Assembly (NCBI GenBank): GCA_937888775.1 | Contig: CALAQT010000530.1 | Coordinates: forward strand, 1-8,182 | DNA: 8,182 bases | Direction of reading: 5' to 3' | Source of the DNA: an uncultured Actinomycetes bacterium | Lineage (GTDB): Bacteria > Actinomycetota > Thermoleophilia > Solirubrobacterales > Solirubrobacteraceae | In this document: in pieces, positions 1-6,198 of the stretch | Layout of the letters: every line of letters begins with the position of its first letter | Position numbering within the stretch: the first letter of the stretch is position 1 | Program-made: the position numbers and the translations under genes | The notes under the pieces: model-generated | The model's database searches: none | What the model was told of the DNA's origin: nothing | Seen by the model: the letters and a program-made list of their open reading frames with translations, nothing else

Positions 1-1
1 G

Positions 2-688
2 ATCGCCCTCGGCGCGCTGGCGACCGCGGTGCTCGGCGTCGGCGCGCTGGCGGCCGAGAGCCAGGGGGGCGGTCAAGGCAAGCCATCGCCCTCCGCCAGG
101 GCACGCGCCACGCCGCTCGCCTCACGCAAACCGGCGCGCCGGACCCGGCCCAGGACAAACGCCACCGCCACCTCGACCCAGACCGCCGACACGCTCGAGG
201 CCAAAGGACACGAGCTGATGCTCGACGGGGCCTATTCGACCGCGATCCCCACGCTGCGCCAGGCGGTCTCGATCGCCCCACCCCAGAGCCTCACCTACGG
301 ATATGCGCTTTACGATCTGGGGCGCTCACTGGTGCTCTCCGGCAACCCCCGGGCGGCGGTGCCGATCCTCGAACGGCGCCTGCAGATCCCCAACCAGACC
401 CAGGTTGTCCAGCACCTGCTGCAGCTGGCGCTGCGGGCCAGCACCGGCGAAAGCGCGGTGACGTCGTCTTCGAGCTCGACGACCACCAGCACCACGACCA
501 GCGGTCCACCACCGACCACGACGACGACCGCCACGATCCCGGCACCGACCGCGCCGGGTCCCAACCCGGGCCACAGCCCGGCCGGATCGACCCCGGGCTC
601 AGGCGGGGCCGGGCTCCCGGGCGCCGCCGGGCAAACCGGGCACGGCCACGGCCACGGCCAGGGCCACGGCCCCAGCCACGGCCATTAG
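2..688 (+). CDS. C-terminal part of a membrane-anchored TPR protein, perhaps the tail of a Ser/Thr protein kinase (5' truncated)
   Basis: The frame is open from base 2 and ends at TAG 686-688, giving 228 visible residues. The GTG at 29 falls inside a hydrophobic Ala/Leu/Gly/Val helix (visible residues 1-18), so it is unlikely to be the true start and the gene begins before the window. After the helix come a basic, Pro/Ser/Arg-rich linker (about 19-55), two TPR-like helix pairs (about 63-91 and 101-127, with the G-x-Y/P-x-x-A spacing), a Ser/Thr/Pro tract (about 153-185), a Gly/Pro region and a His-Gly tail (210-228). One membrane helix followed by a linker and TPRs suggests a sensor or scaffold with an outward C-terminus. 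In high-GC actinobacteria this layout occurs behind PknB-type kinase domains, but no kinase sequence is in view, so that identity is a guess. It converges with the rib operon across 38 bp. Confidence 0.6.
   Translation: MALGALATAVLGVGALAAESQGGGQGKPSPSARARATPLASRKPARRTRPRTNATATSTQTADTLEAKGHELMLDGAYSTAIPTLRQAVSIAPPQSLTYGYALYDLGRSLVLSGNPRAAVPILERRLQIPNQTQVVQHLLQLALRASTGESAVTSSSSSTTTSTTTSGPPPTTTTTATIPAPTAPGPNPGHSPAGSTPGSGGAGLPGAAGQTGHGHGHGQGHGPSHGH
461..538 (+). repeat. Low-complexity Ser/Thr(/Pro)-rich coding tract
   Basis: Repeated AGC/TCG/ACC/ACG codons encode runs of Ser then Thr, broken by a short Gly-Pro-Pro-Pro. The tract lies after the TPR region of the partial first gene. Such Thr/Ser/Pro linkers are typical of extended extracytoplasmic spacers and can carry O-linked sugars. 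No modification can be read from the DNA. Confidence 0.75.
641..685 (+). repeat. GGCCAC-type hexanucleotide repeat encoding a His-Gly tail
   Basis: Imperfect tandem copies of the 6-mer CACGGC encode alternating His and Gly, with one Gln-Gly and one Pro-Ser interruption. They end at the stop codon of the partial first gene. There are seven His in the last 15 residues. The repeat is in frame (6 bp), so gain or loss of a unit lengthens or shortens the tail without a frameshift. Confidence 0.8.
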
Positions 689-690
689 GC

Positions 691-714
691 CGCAGCCCCG
701 AACCATCGGGAGCG
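691..714. terminator. Possible bidirectional hairpin between convergent genes
   Basis: In the 38 bp between the first gene's stop (688) and the ribH stop (727), CCCGA (697-701) pairs with TCGGG (706-710) around a 4-base loop. An outer CGC (691-693) can pair with GCG (712-714) across a small internal loop. The position suits termination of both convergent transcripts. There is no T-run on either strand, so it is not a canonical intrinsic terminator, and a stem this short could be chance in GC-rich DNA. Confidence 0.25.
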
Positions 715-726
715 TGGCGTCCGGCG

Positions 727-1194
727 TCAGACGGCGAATCCGGCCGGCCCGCGCCGTGACGACAGCGCGTCCCTGACGGCCAGCGAAGCGAGCACCGCCT
801 CGGCCGCATGGCGTCCGGTGTCGCGCTTGGAACCGCCGGTCACGCGCTCCAGCGCCTGCTCGAGGGTGTCGACGGTCAGCAGCCCGAAGCCGCACGGCAC
901 GCCGGTGAGCAGCTGGACCTGCTGGATCCCCCGCGCCGCCTCGCCGCACACGTAGTCGTAGTGATCGGTCTCGCCGCGGATCACCGCCCCCAGGCACACG
1001 ATCGCCTGATAGCGGCCAGCCTCGGCGACGTACTTGGCCGCCAGCGGCAGCTCGAACGCGCCCGGGACGTCGAAGCGGTCGACGTCCTCTATCTCCGCCT
1101 CGCGCAACGCAGCCCGGGCCCCGGTCTCGAGCTTGTCGGCCAGATCCGTGTAGAAGCGCGCCACGCACAGCGCCACCCGTCGCTCAGCTGGCAT
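727..1194 (-). CDS. ribH: 6,7-dimethyl-8-ribityllumazine synthase (RibH)
   Basis: RibH condenses 5-amino-6-ribitylaminouracil with 3,4-dihydroxy-2-butanone 4-phosphate to give 6,7-dimethyl-8-ribityllumazine, the penultimate riboflavin step, in the cytoplasm. The product is 155 residues, the usual family length. Conserved blocks are VPGAFELP (43-50), AVIRGET (70-76) followed by D-H-Y-D-Y with the expected catalytic His78, the PCGFGLLT block (100-107), and Arg117 in the region that binds substrate phosphate. The N-terminal substrate-contact motif reads ARFYTD, with Tyr where many homologues have Asn. A longer in-frame upstream start exists, but its extra residues are unlike the family, and ATG at 1194 gives the standard N-terminus. 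The start lies 11 bp inside the end of ribBA, so translation is probably coupled. It is the last gene of the rib operon. Members of this family assemble as pentamers or 60-mers. Confidence 0.95.
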   Translation of the reverse strand: MPAERRVALCVARFYTDLADKLETGARAALREAEIEDVDRFDVPGAFELPLAAKYVAEAGRYQAIVCLGAVIRGETDHYDYVCGEAARGIQQVQLLTGVPCGFGLLTVDTLEQALERVTGGSKRDTGRHAAEAVLASLAVRDALSSRRGPAGFAV

Positions 1195-2467
1195 CGCGCT
1201 GGCGGTCTTGTTCGTGCTCGACGCGGAGCATCTCTTCGTCGAGGGCCAACCCCTGATGATGCAGGGTGTGACCCAGCTTGTCGCGCTTGGCGCGCAGATA
1301 GGCCTCGTTGTGCGGGTTGGACGCATGCTGGATCGGCAGCTGGTCGGTGACCGACAGCCCGTAGCCGGCCAGGCCGGAGATCTTCTTGGGATTGTTGGTC
1401 AGGATCCGGATGCTGGTCAGGCCGAGGTCGACCAGGATCTGCGCCCCGATCCCGTAGTCGCGCAGATCGACCGGCAGTCCCAGGCGCAGGTTGGCGTCGA
1501 CGGTGTCCAGCCCCTCCTCCTGGAGCTTGTAGGCGCGCAGCTTGTTGAGCAGGCCGATCCCGCGCCCCTCCTGACTGAGGTAGAGGAGCACGCCCTGCCC
1601 CTCGCCCTCGATCATCGCCAGCGCGGACTCGAGCTGCTCGCCGCAGTCGCAGCGCAGGGAATGGAAGACGTCGCCGGTGAGGCATTCGGAGTGGACGCGC
1701 ACGAGCACGTCCTCCGCGCCGTCCACCTCGCCCTTGACCAGCGCGACGTGGTGCTTGTTGTCGATCAGCGAGCGGTAGCCGAACGCGACGAAGTCGCCGA
1801 ACCCGGTCGGCAGCCGCGTCGAGACCACGCGCTCGACAAGCTTCTCGTGACGCCGGCGGTAGGCGACCAAGTCGGCCACCGTGACCATCTTCAGGTCGTG
1901 GCGCTCGCAGTACGGGCGGAGATCGGGCACCCGGGCCATGGTCCCGTCCTCGTTCATGATCTCGCAGATCACTCCGGCTGGGATCAGACCGGCGAGCCGA
2001 GCCAGGTCAACCCCGGCCTCGGTCTGCCCGACGCGCTCGAGCACGCCCCCGGCCTTGGCCTTGAGCGGAAACACGTGGCCCGGCTGGACGAGCTCACGCG
2101 GACTGGTCTGGGGGTCGATCGCGACCTGGATCGTGCGCGCACGGTCAGCCGCGGAGATACCGGTGCTGACCCCGGAGCGCGCCTCGATCGAAACCGTGAA
2201 AGCGGTCTCAAACGCCGATTCGTTCTTGGCGGCCATCAGATCCAGGCCGAGCTCGTCGCAGCGCTCGGGCGTGAGCGCCAGGCAGATCAGGCCTCCCCCC
2301 TCCTTGCGCATGAAGTTGATCGCCTCCGGGGTCACGAACTGCGCGGCCATCGTCAGATCGCCCTCGTTCTCGCGCGTCTCGTCGTCGCACACGACGACCA
2401 TCTTGCCCTGCCGGATGTCCTCGATTGCTTCCTCGATCGTCGAAAACGCGGTCATGGTCGAGCTCAT
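1184..2467 (-). CDS. ribBA: Bifunctional 3,4-dihydroxy-2-butanone-4-phosphate synthase / GTP cyclohydrolase II (RibBA)
   Basis: RibBA supplies both precursors of riboflavin: the C-terminal half opens GTP to the diaminopyrimidine, and the N-terminal half makes the four-carbon unit from ribulose 5-phosphate. The 427 residues fit the fused form. DHBP synthase (about 5-205) shows [10 protein letters not shown] (28-37), the FTVSIEA and STGISAADR blocks (90-109), GHVFPL (120-125) and MNEDGTMAR (161-169). GTP cyclohydrolase II (about 206-410) shows zinc ligands Cys242, Cys253 and Cys255, then [13 protein letters not shown] (274-286), [10 protein letters not shown] and LTNNPKK. One deviation stands out: the motif usually written GHTEA reads GQTEA (137-141), with Gln138 at the position of a metal-binding catalytic His. 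ATG at 2467 overlaps the ribE stop as ATGA. A GGAG Shine-Dalgarno-like site (2476-2479 on the complementary strand) sits 8 bases upstream. The last bases overlap ribH. Confidence 0.95.
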   Translation of the reverse strand: MSSTMTAFSTIEEAIEDIRQGKMVVVCDDETRENEGDLTMAAQFVTPEAINFMRKEGGGLICLALTPERCDELGLDLMAAKNESAFETAFTVSIEARSGVSTGISAADRARTIQVAIDPQTSPRELVQPGHVFPLKAKAGGVLERVGQTEAGVDLARLAGLIPAGVICEIMNEDGTMARVPDLRPYCERHDLKMVTVADLVAYRRRHEKLVERVVSTRLPTGFGDFVAFGYRSLIDNKHHVALVKGEVDGAEDVLVRVHSECLTGDVFHSLRCDCGEQLESALAMIEGEGQGVLLYLSQEGRGIGLLNKLRAYKLQEEGLDTVDANLRLGLPVDLRDYGIGAQILVDLGLTSIRILTNNPKKISGLAGYGLSVTDQLPIQHASNPHNEAYLRAKRDKLGHTLHHQGLALDEEMLRVEHEQDRQRDAS

Positions 2468-3054
2468 CTGACCGTCTCCATCAGCCGCTCCACATATTTC
2501 GCCAGCACGTCAACCTCCAGGTTCACGGTCGTTCCGGGCTCCGCGCCACCCAGGTTAGTGCGCTCCAGCGTCTGAGGAATCAAAGAAACGGTAAAGGATG
2601 AGTCTCCGAGCTCGGCCACCGTGAGCGATATCCCGTCGACCGCGATCGATCCCTTCAGGACCACGTAGCGCAGCACCGAGGGCGGAGCCTCGATCTCCAC
2701 GCGGCGCGCGAAACCGTCGTCGGACAGGCCGGTGACTGTGCCGACGCCGTCGACGTGGCCTTGGACGATATGACCGCCCAACCGGTCGCTGGCCCGCAGC
2801 GGCAGCTCAAGGTTGACCTCGGCGCCGGCGGCGACGGCGCGCAGCGAAGTTCGCGCGAGCGTCTCGTTCATCACCTCGGCCGTGAACGTGGCGCCGTCGA
2901 TCTCGGTCGCGGTAAGGCACACACCGTTGACCGCGATCGAGTCGCCCTCCGACAGTTCGGAGGCAAGTGTCGAGGCGACGTTCAGTGAAACGCCGTCGTC
3001 GGAGCCCTCCACGGCGACGATCCGACCCAGTCCCTGTATCAGTCCGGTGAACAT
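2464..3054 (-). CDS. ribE: Riboflavin synthase, alpha chain (RibE)
   Basis: RibE dismutates two molecules of 6,7-dimethyl-8-ribityllumazine into riboflavin and the RibH substrate 5-amino-6-ribitylaminouracil. The 196 residues form the expected internally duplicated lumazine-binding fold. The first half begins MFTGLI and carries GVCLT (44-48), [10 protein letters not shown] (62-71) and [11 protein letters not shown] (93-103). The second half carries GISLTV (141-146), PQTLERTNL (160-168) and [10 protein letters not shown] near the end. I chose ATG 3054 because nearly all members start MFTG(L/I)I. The frame stays open upstream to a GTG at 3123 beside the ribD stop, which would add 23 unconserved residues. 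No strong Shine-Dalgarno site precedes 3054. The gap to ribD is 62 bp, and the stop overlaps the ribBA start by 4 bp. The symbol follows the Bacillus/actinobacterial usage; E. coli calls this gene ribC. Confidence 0.95.
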   Translation of the reverse strand: MFTGLIQGLGRIVAVEGSDDGVSLNVASTLASELSEGDSIAVNGVCLTATEIDGATFTAEVMNETLARTSLRAVAAGAEVNLELPLRASDRLGGHIVQGHVDGVGTVTGLSDDGFARRVEIEAPPSVLRYVVLKGSIAVDGISLTVAELGDSSFTVSLIPQTLERTNLGGAEPGTTVNLEVDVLAKYVERLMETVR

Positions 3055-3116
3055 CGCTAGTGCCCGGTTCCGGACGAGCTGGTGCGTTGCGCCGAAGGTC
3101 TCCTGGAACGGAGCAC

Positions 3117-4238
3117 CTACCACTCCTTGATCCGGGCAGACACCAGTAGGTCCTCGCCGACCTGCTCGCAGTCGAGCGTCAGAGCCCTGACCGCATCGGC
3201 GATCAGCTCCACGCCCCCACCCTCCAGCGGATCGCGGGCCGTGCGCCCGCCGACGATCAGCGGCGCCAGGAACAGGCGGATCTCATCGATCTCGCCCGCG
3301 TCGAGGAATGCGCCGGCGAGGTGCGGCCCTCCCTCCAGCAGGATCGAGCTGATGCCGGACGCTCCGAGCTGGTCCAGCGCCGAGCAAACACGCGCCGGCT
3401 CGTTCTCACCGGTCGCCACGATGACGTCCACGCCGTGGGTCTCCAGCGCGTCGGTGGCCGCGCGCGGCGCGGCGCGGGAGACGACGATCGTCAGCGCGAT
3501 CTGGCGCGCGTCGCGTACCAGCTTGGAGTTCAACGGCACCCGGCCCAGCGAGTCGAACACGACGCGCCGGGGCTGGCGGGTGACGTCCGTGCGCCGCGCG
3601 GTCAGCTGCGGGTCGTCGGCCAGCGCGGTGCCGATCCCGACCACGACGGCATCGCACTCCCCGCGCCAGCGATGGGCCCGGTAGCGGCTCTCCTCGCCGG
3701 AGATCCACTTGGAGTCACCGCCCGCGGTCGCGACCTTGCCGTCCAGCGTCATCGCGGACTTGAACAGAACCCACGGCCGACCGCTACGGACGTACTTGCG
3801 AAACGGCTGGTTGAGCAGCCGGGCGCGGTCGGCGAGCTCGCCGTCGGCGACCAACACCTCGATCCCCTCGTCACGCAGGATCCCCAGGCCACGTCCGGCC
3901 GCGTGCTCGCTGGGATCGTCTGAGGCCACCACGACCCGGCGGATGCCGGCCCCCCGGATCGCGTCCGTGCACGGCGGTGTGCGTCCCTGATGACAGCAGG
4001 GCTCCAGCGACACGTACAGCGTCGACGCCGCCAGGTCTCGACCGCCGGCCGCGCGGATCGCCTCGACCTCGGCGTGCGCCGACCCCAGCGCGCTGTGAAA
4101 TCCCTCGGCAATCATCCCGTGCTCGTCGGCGAGTACGGCACCGACGAGCGGATTGGGGCTCACGTTGCCCCGCCCGCGCTCGGCCAGGTCGATCGCGCGA
4201 GCGAGGTGGCGGCGATCGATGTCGGCGATTGTGCTCAT
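3117..4238 (-). CDS. ribD: Bifunctional diaminohydroxyphosphoribosylaminopyrimidine deaminase / 5-amino-6-(5-phosphoribosylamino)uracil reductase (RibD)
   Basis: RibD carries out steps two and three after GTP ring opening: deamination of the pyrimidine, then NADPH-dependent reduction of the ribosyl side chain. The 373 residues are a normal length. The N-terminal cytidine-deaminase-like domain (about 8-150) has the zinc ligands His55, Cys81 and Cys90, proton-shuttling Glu57 in HAE, and the EPCCHQGRTPPC block (79-90). The C-terminal DHFR-like reductase domain (about 155-370) has TLDGKVAT (164-171), GDSKWISG (174-181), GIGTALADDPQLTAR (201-215) and LEGGPHLAGAF (301-311). ATG 4238 gives an N-terminus in line with the family. 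It is the first gene of the rib operon and starts 47 bp after the stop of the GT39-like gene on the same strand. That gap is too short for an FMN riboswitch. Confidence 0.95.
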   Translation of the reverse strand: MSTIADIDRRHLARAIDLAERGRGNVSPNPLVGAVLADEHGMIAEGFHSALGSAHAEVEAIRAAGGRDLAASTLYVSLEPCCHQGRTPPCTDAIRGAGIRRVVVASDDPSEHAAGRGLGILRDEGIEVLVADGELADRARLLNQPFRKYVRSGRPWVLFKSAMTLDGKVATAGGDSKWISGEESRYRAHRWRGECDAVVVGIGTALADDPQLTARRTDVTRQPRRVVFDSLGRVPLNSKLVRDARQIALTIVVSRAAPRAATDALETHGVDVIVATGENEPARVCSALDQLGASGISSILLEGGPHLAGAFLDAGEIDEIRLFLAPLIVGGRTARDPLEGGGVELIADAVRALTLDCEQVGEDLLVSARIKEW

Positions 4239-4285
4239 CTTCGTCTAGCAGGATATTGCGAGTGTCGTGAGTCGAAATCTCGCCA
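4239..4285 (-). other. Short spacer between the GT39-like gene and ribD
   Basis: These 47 bp separate the glycosyltransferase stop from the ribD start. I see no terminator stem and no convincing -35/-10 pair. The spacer is much too short for the roughly 120-base FMN riboswitch aptamer. The simplest reading is transcription of rib genes from the upstream gene, or from a promoter inside it that I cannot identify. Confidence 0.5.
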
Positions 4286-6088
4286 TTAGGAGCACTTGCC
4301 CCCGGTGAGCCGGTAGACGCTCATCTCCGGGCCGGGGCGCGAATATTGGCGGGGGTAGTAGTCGATCGACCAGTCGAAGCTGAACGGCACCGAATGATGC
4401 CCATTGCTGAATGGGGTCACGTGGTAGACCAAACGGCCGTCGTTGGCCAGCGCCGCGTAGTAGGCGAGCGCGGCCGGCGCCAGCTTGGGCTGCGCGAACG
4501 AGCGGCCGGCCTGCAAACTGCCGATCACCACCCAGCAGTAGCCGCTGGACTCGTATTCGCTGAGCAGCTCGGGTCGCAGCGTTCGCTCGTACTGATCCAC
4601 GGGGACATAGCGCCTTTGCCCGGGTGCCAGATGGTTGCCCTGGTTGTCGACGTCGGTCAGCCAGGTCGGAAAGCGCTGCCAGCGTTCTCCGGTGGAGGTC
4701 GCCGCCAGGGAGCGGCCAATGTCGGTCGCCCAGTCATCCGAGACGACGGGCTCGATCACCACCTTGGCGCCCGCCGGGACGTAGTCGACCATCCAGGATC
4801 GGGTCAGGTTGCGGGTATCCGGCTGCGACAGCACCGCATCGTTGTGCAGCACGCTGGTGACGCTCTGAGCCAGCAGCACGACCACGGTCAGCGCCCCCGC
4901 CAGCAGCGCCGGAATCTGCCGCGTGCGAGTTACCCAGCGGGCGAACTCGACCGCGCCGTAGGCGGCGAACAACGCGACGATCGGAAACACCGGCATCAGC
5001 CACCGCCCGAAGAAGCGCTGCTGGTCGCCCATGAACAGGATGAAGACGATCGGGGCGGGCAACAGCACCAGCAGCATCGCTATCCGGCGACGCGCCGCGA
5101 GCAGCCCCACGCCGCCCAGCGCGGCCAGCGAGGGCATCCAGCCCAGTCCCCAGGTGAACGTCCAGATGTAGTAGGCGGTGCCGCTGCCGGCCGACGTCCC
5201 GAGCTTGACCGGATTCGAGCCAGCGGCCAGCGATGCCTGCGTCGACAGGCCCGCCTGGAAGGCCGAGAAGTCCAGCACCGAGTAGGGGTCGGCGATCACG
5301 AACGCCGCCAGCGCCAGCGCCAGCGCCAGCGCCACGCGGCGCACGGCAGTCCAGACGGACCCGCCGGTGGCATCGCACACGAATGCCCCCAGCAGGCACA
5401 GCAGCGTGATGCCGCCCGTGTACTTGGTGGCGGCCGCGAGGCCGATTCCCAACCCGGCGATCGCGTAGTCGCGCCGTGCGCCGCGGCGCATCACGCCGGC
5501 GATCCCGTAAAGCGCCAGCGCCACCGGCGCCAGGGTCGGCACATCGTTGAGCGCCAGATGGCTGTAGAAGATCGGCAGGAAGGCGAAGCCGAAGATCGCC
5601 GCGGCAAGCAACGCGACGTTCCGGTGAAACAGGCGCTCTCCGGCCAGATAGGTCAGCCATACCGCGACCGTCCCCAGCGCGGCGGCAACCACGCGCGCAA
5701 CCACGAACACCGCCGTGGGATCGGTGACATAGGCCCGCGTGGTGGCGTCGCCGCTGCCGAACCACAGCTCAAAGACGATGTGCAGCAGGTAGGAGTAAGC
5801 GGGTGGGTTGAGGAAATACTGCGGATTGAGGTCATGGGTGAAGAACGCGATCGCGCGCGGAACGAAGTGAGTCGCCTCGTCGACGTTGTAGCTGTAGGGC
5901 AGGCCCTGCTTGATGCCCCACAGCCGCAGCAGGAAGGTGACGAGCAGCAGCGCGGCGAGCGCCACCTGATGGGCGTCCGGGCGCCAAGCGACCGCGGCGC
6001 GCAGGCGCTCGCGCCGCCGGCGCCGGGGAGTCAGGGCCAGCGGTGGGGTTTGCCCCGGCTCCGGCCTGGTCAGCGTTGCCGCGTCCAT
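4286..6088 (-). CDS. Membrane glycosyltransferase of the GT-C fold, GT39/PMT_2-like (ArnT/protein-mannosyltransferase superfamily)
   Basis: The 600-residue polytopic protein probably moves a sugar from polyprenyl phosphate to an acceptor on the outer face of the cytoplasmic membrane. After a basic cytoplasmic N-terminus (Arg-rich 21-30), the first membrane helix (about 42-59) leads into a loop with the acidic pair Asp70-Glu71 (NVDEATHFVPRA), where GT-C enzymes place their catalytic Asp. FLNPPAYSYLLH (92-103) matches the (H/N)PP motif of the PMT_2 family. ALND (179-182) and TKYTG (221-225) are further family-like blocks. Roughly ten hydrophobic segments follow to about residue 420. A soluble, presumably extracytoplasmic domain (about 425-600) completes the chain. 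The donor and acceptor cannot be read from the sequence. It diverges from a GT2 gene that could supply the donor, and ribD follows in the same direction. ATG 6088 lacks an obvious Shine-Dalgarno site. Confidence 0.85.
   Translation of the reverse strand: MDAATLTRPEPGQTPPLALTPRRRRRERLRAAVAWRPDAHQVALAALLLVTFLLRLWGIKQGLPYSYNVDEATHFVPRAIAFFTHDLNPQYFLNPPAYSYLLHIVFELWFGSGDATTRAYVTDPTAVFVVARVVAAALGTVAVWLTYLAGERLFHRNVALLAAAIFGFAFLPIFYSHLALNDVPTLAPVALALYGIAGVMRRGARRDYAIAGLGIGLAAATKYTGGITLLCLLGAFVCDATGGSVWTAVRRVALALALALAAFVIADPYSVLDFSAFQAGLSTQASLAAGSNPVKLGTSAGSGTAYYIWTFTWGLGWMPSLAALGGVGLLAARRRIAMLLVLLPAPIVFILFMGDQQRFFGRWLMPVFPIVALFAAYGAVEFARWVTRTRQIPALLAGALTVVVLLAQSVTSVLHNDAVLSQPDTRNLTRSWMVDYVPAGAKVVIEPVVSDDWATDIGRSLAATSTGERWQRFPTWLTDVDNQGNHLAPGQRRYVPVDQYERTLRPELLSEYESSGYCWVVIGSLQAGRSFAQPKLAPAALAYYAALANDGRLVYHVTPFSNGHHSVPFSFDWSIDYYPRQYSRPGPEMSVYRLTGGKCS
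5307..5334. repeat. GCCAGC hexanucleotide microsatellite inside the GT39-like gene
   Basis: Four perfect tandem GCCAGC units (5307-5330) and a partial fifth encode, on the minus strand, an Ala-Leu-Ala-Leu run at residues 253-262 inside a membrane helix. Because the unit is 6 bp, slippage would lengthen or shorten the helix in frame. Confidence 0.8.
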
Positions 6089-6198
6089 CTTCTACTACGA
6101 GTATCCCGCTACCGTGTGATGCAACGCACTTCGTCGGTTAGACGCTCCATGCCGGGCAGCGGCGCGGCGCCCCGGGACCGCAGGCCCGCCCGAAGCAT
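6089..6198. promoter_or_regulatory. Divergent intergenic region, expected to hold promoters for both operons
   Basis: This is the only intergenic stretch over 100 bp. It separates the minus-strand GT39-like gene from the plus-strand GT2 gene, so both should be transcribed from here. The half near 6088 is less GC-rich; the half near 6199 is a dense G/C block (6149-6190). I could not find a -35/-10 pair with acceptable spacing on either strand, no FMN riboswitch is visible, and neither start has a strong Shine-Dalgarno site. The promoter role rests on position alone. Confidence 0.45.

Noticed and set aside
1208..2575. A 455-codon open frame on the plus strand opposite ribBA and the end of ribE
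   Set aside because: It lies opposite strongly conserved riboflavin genes, crosses the ribBA/ribE boundary and has no family motifs.
4239..4285. A possible promoter before ribD (TTCGAC and TATCCT on the minus strand)
   Set aside because: The spacing is only 15 bases and the -35 match is poor, so it is no better than chance.
6093..6103. A small inverted repeat, TACT-ACG-AGTA, just upstream of the GT39-like start
   Set aside because: The arms are only 4 bp and do not extend further, so it is too short to claim as an operator.
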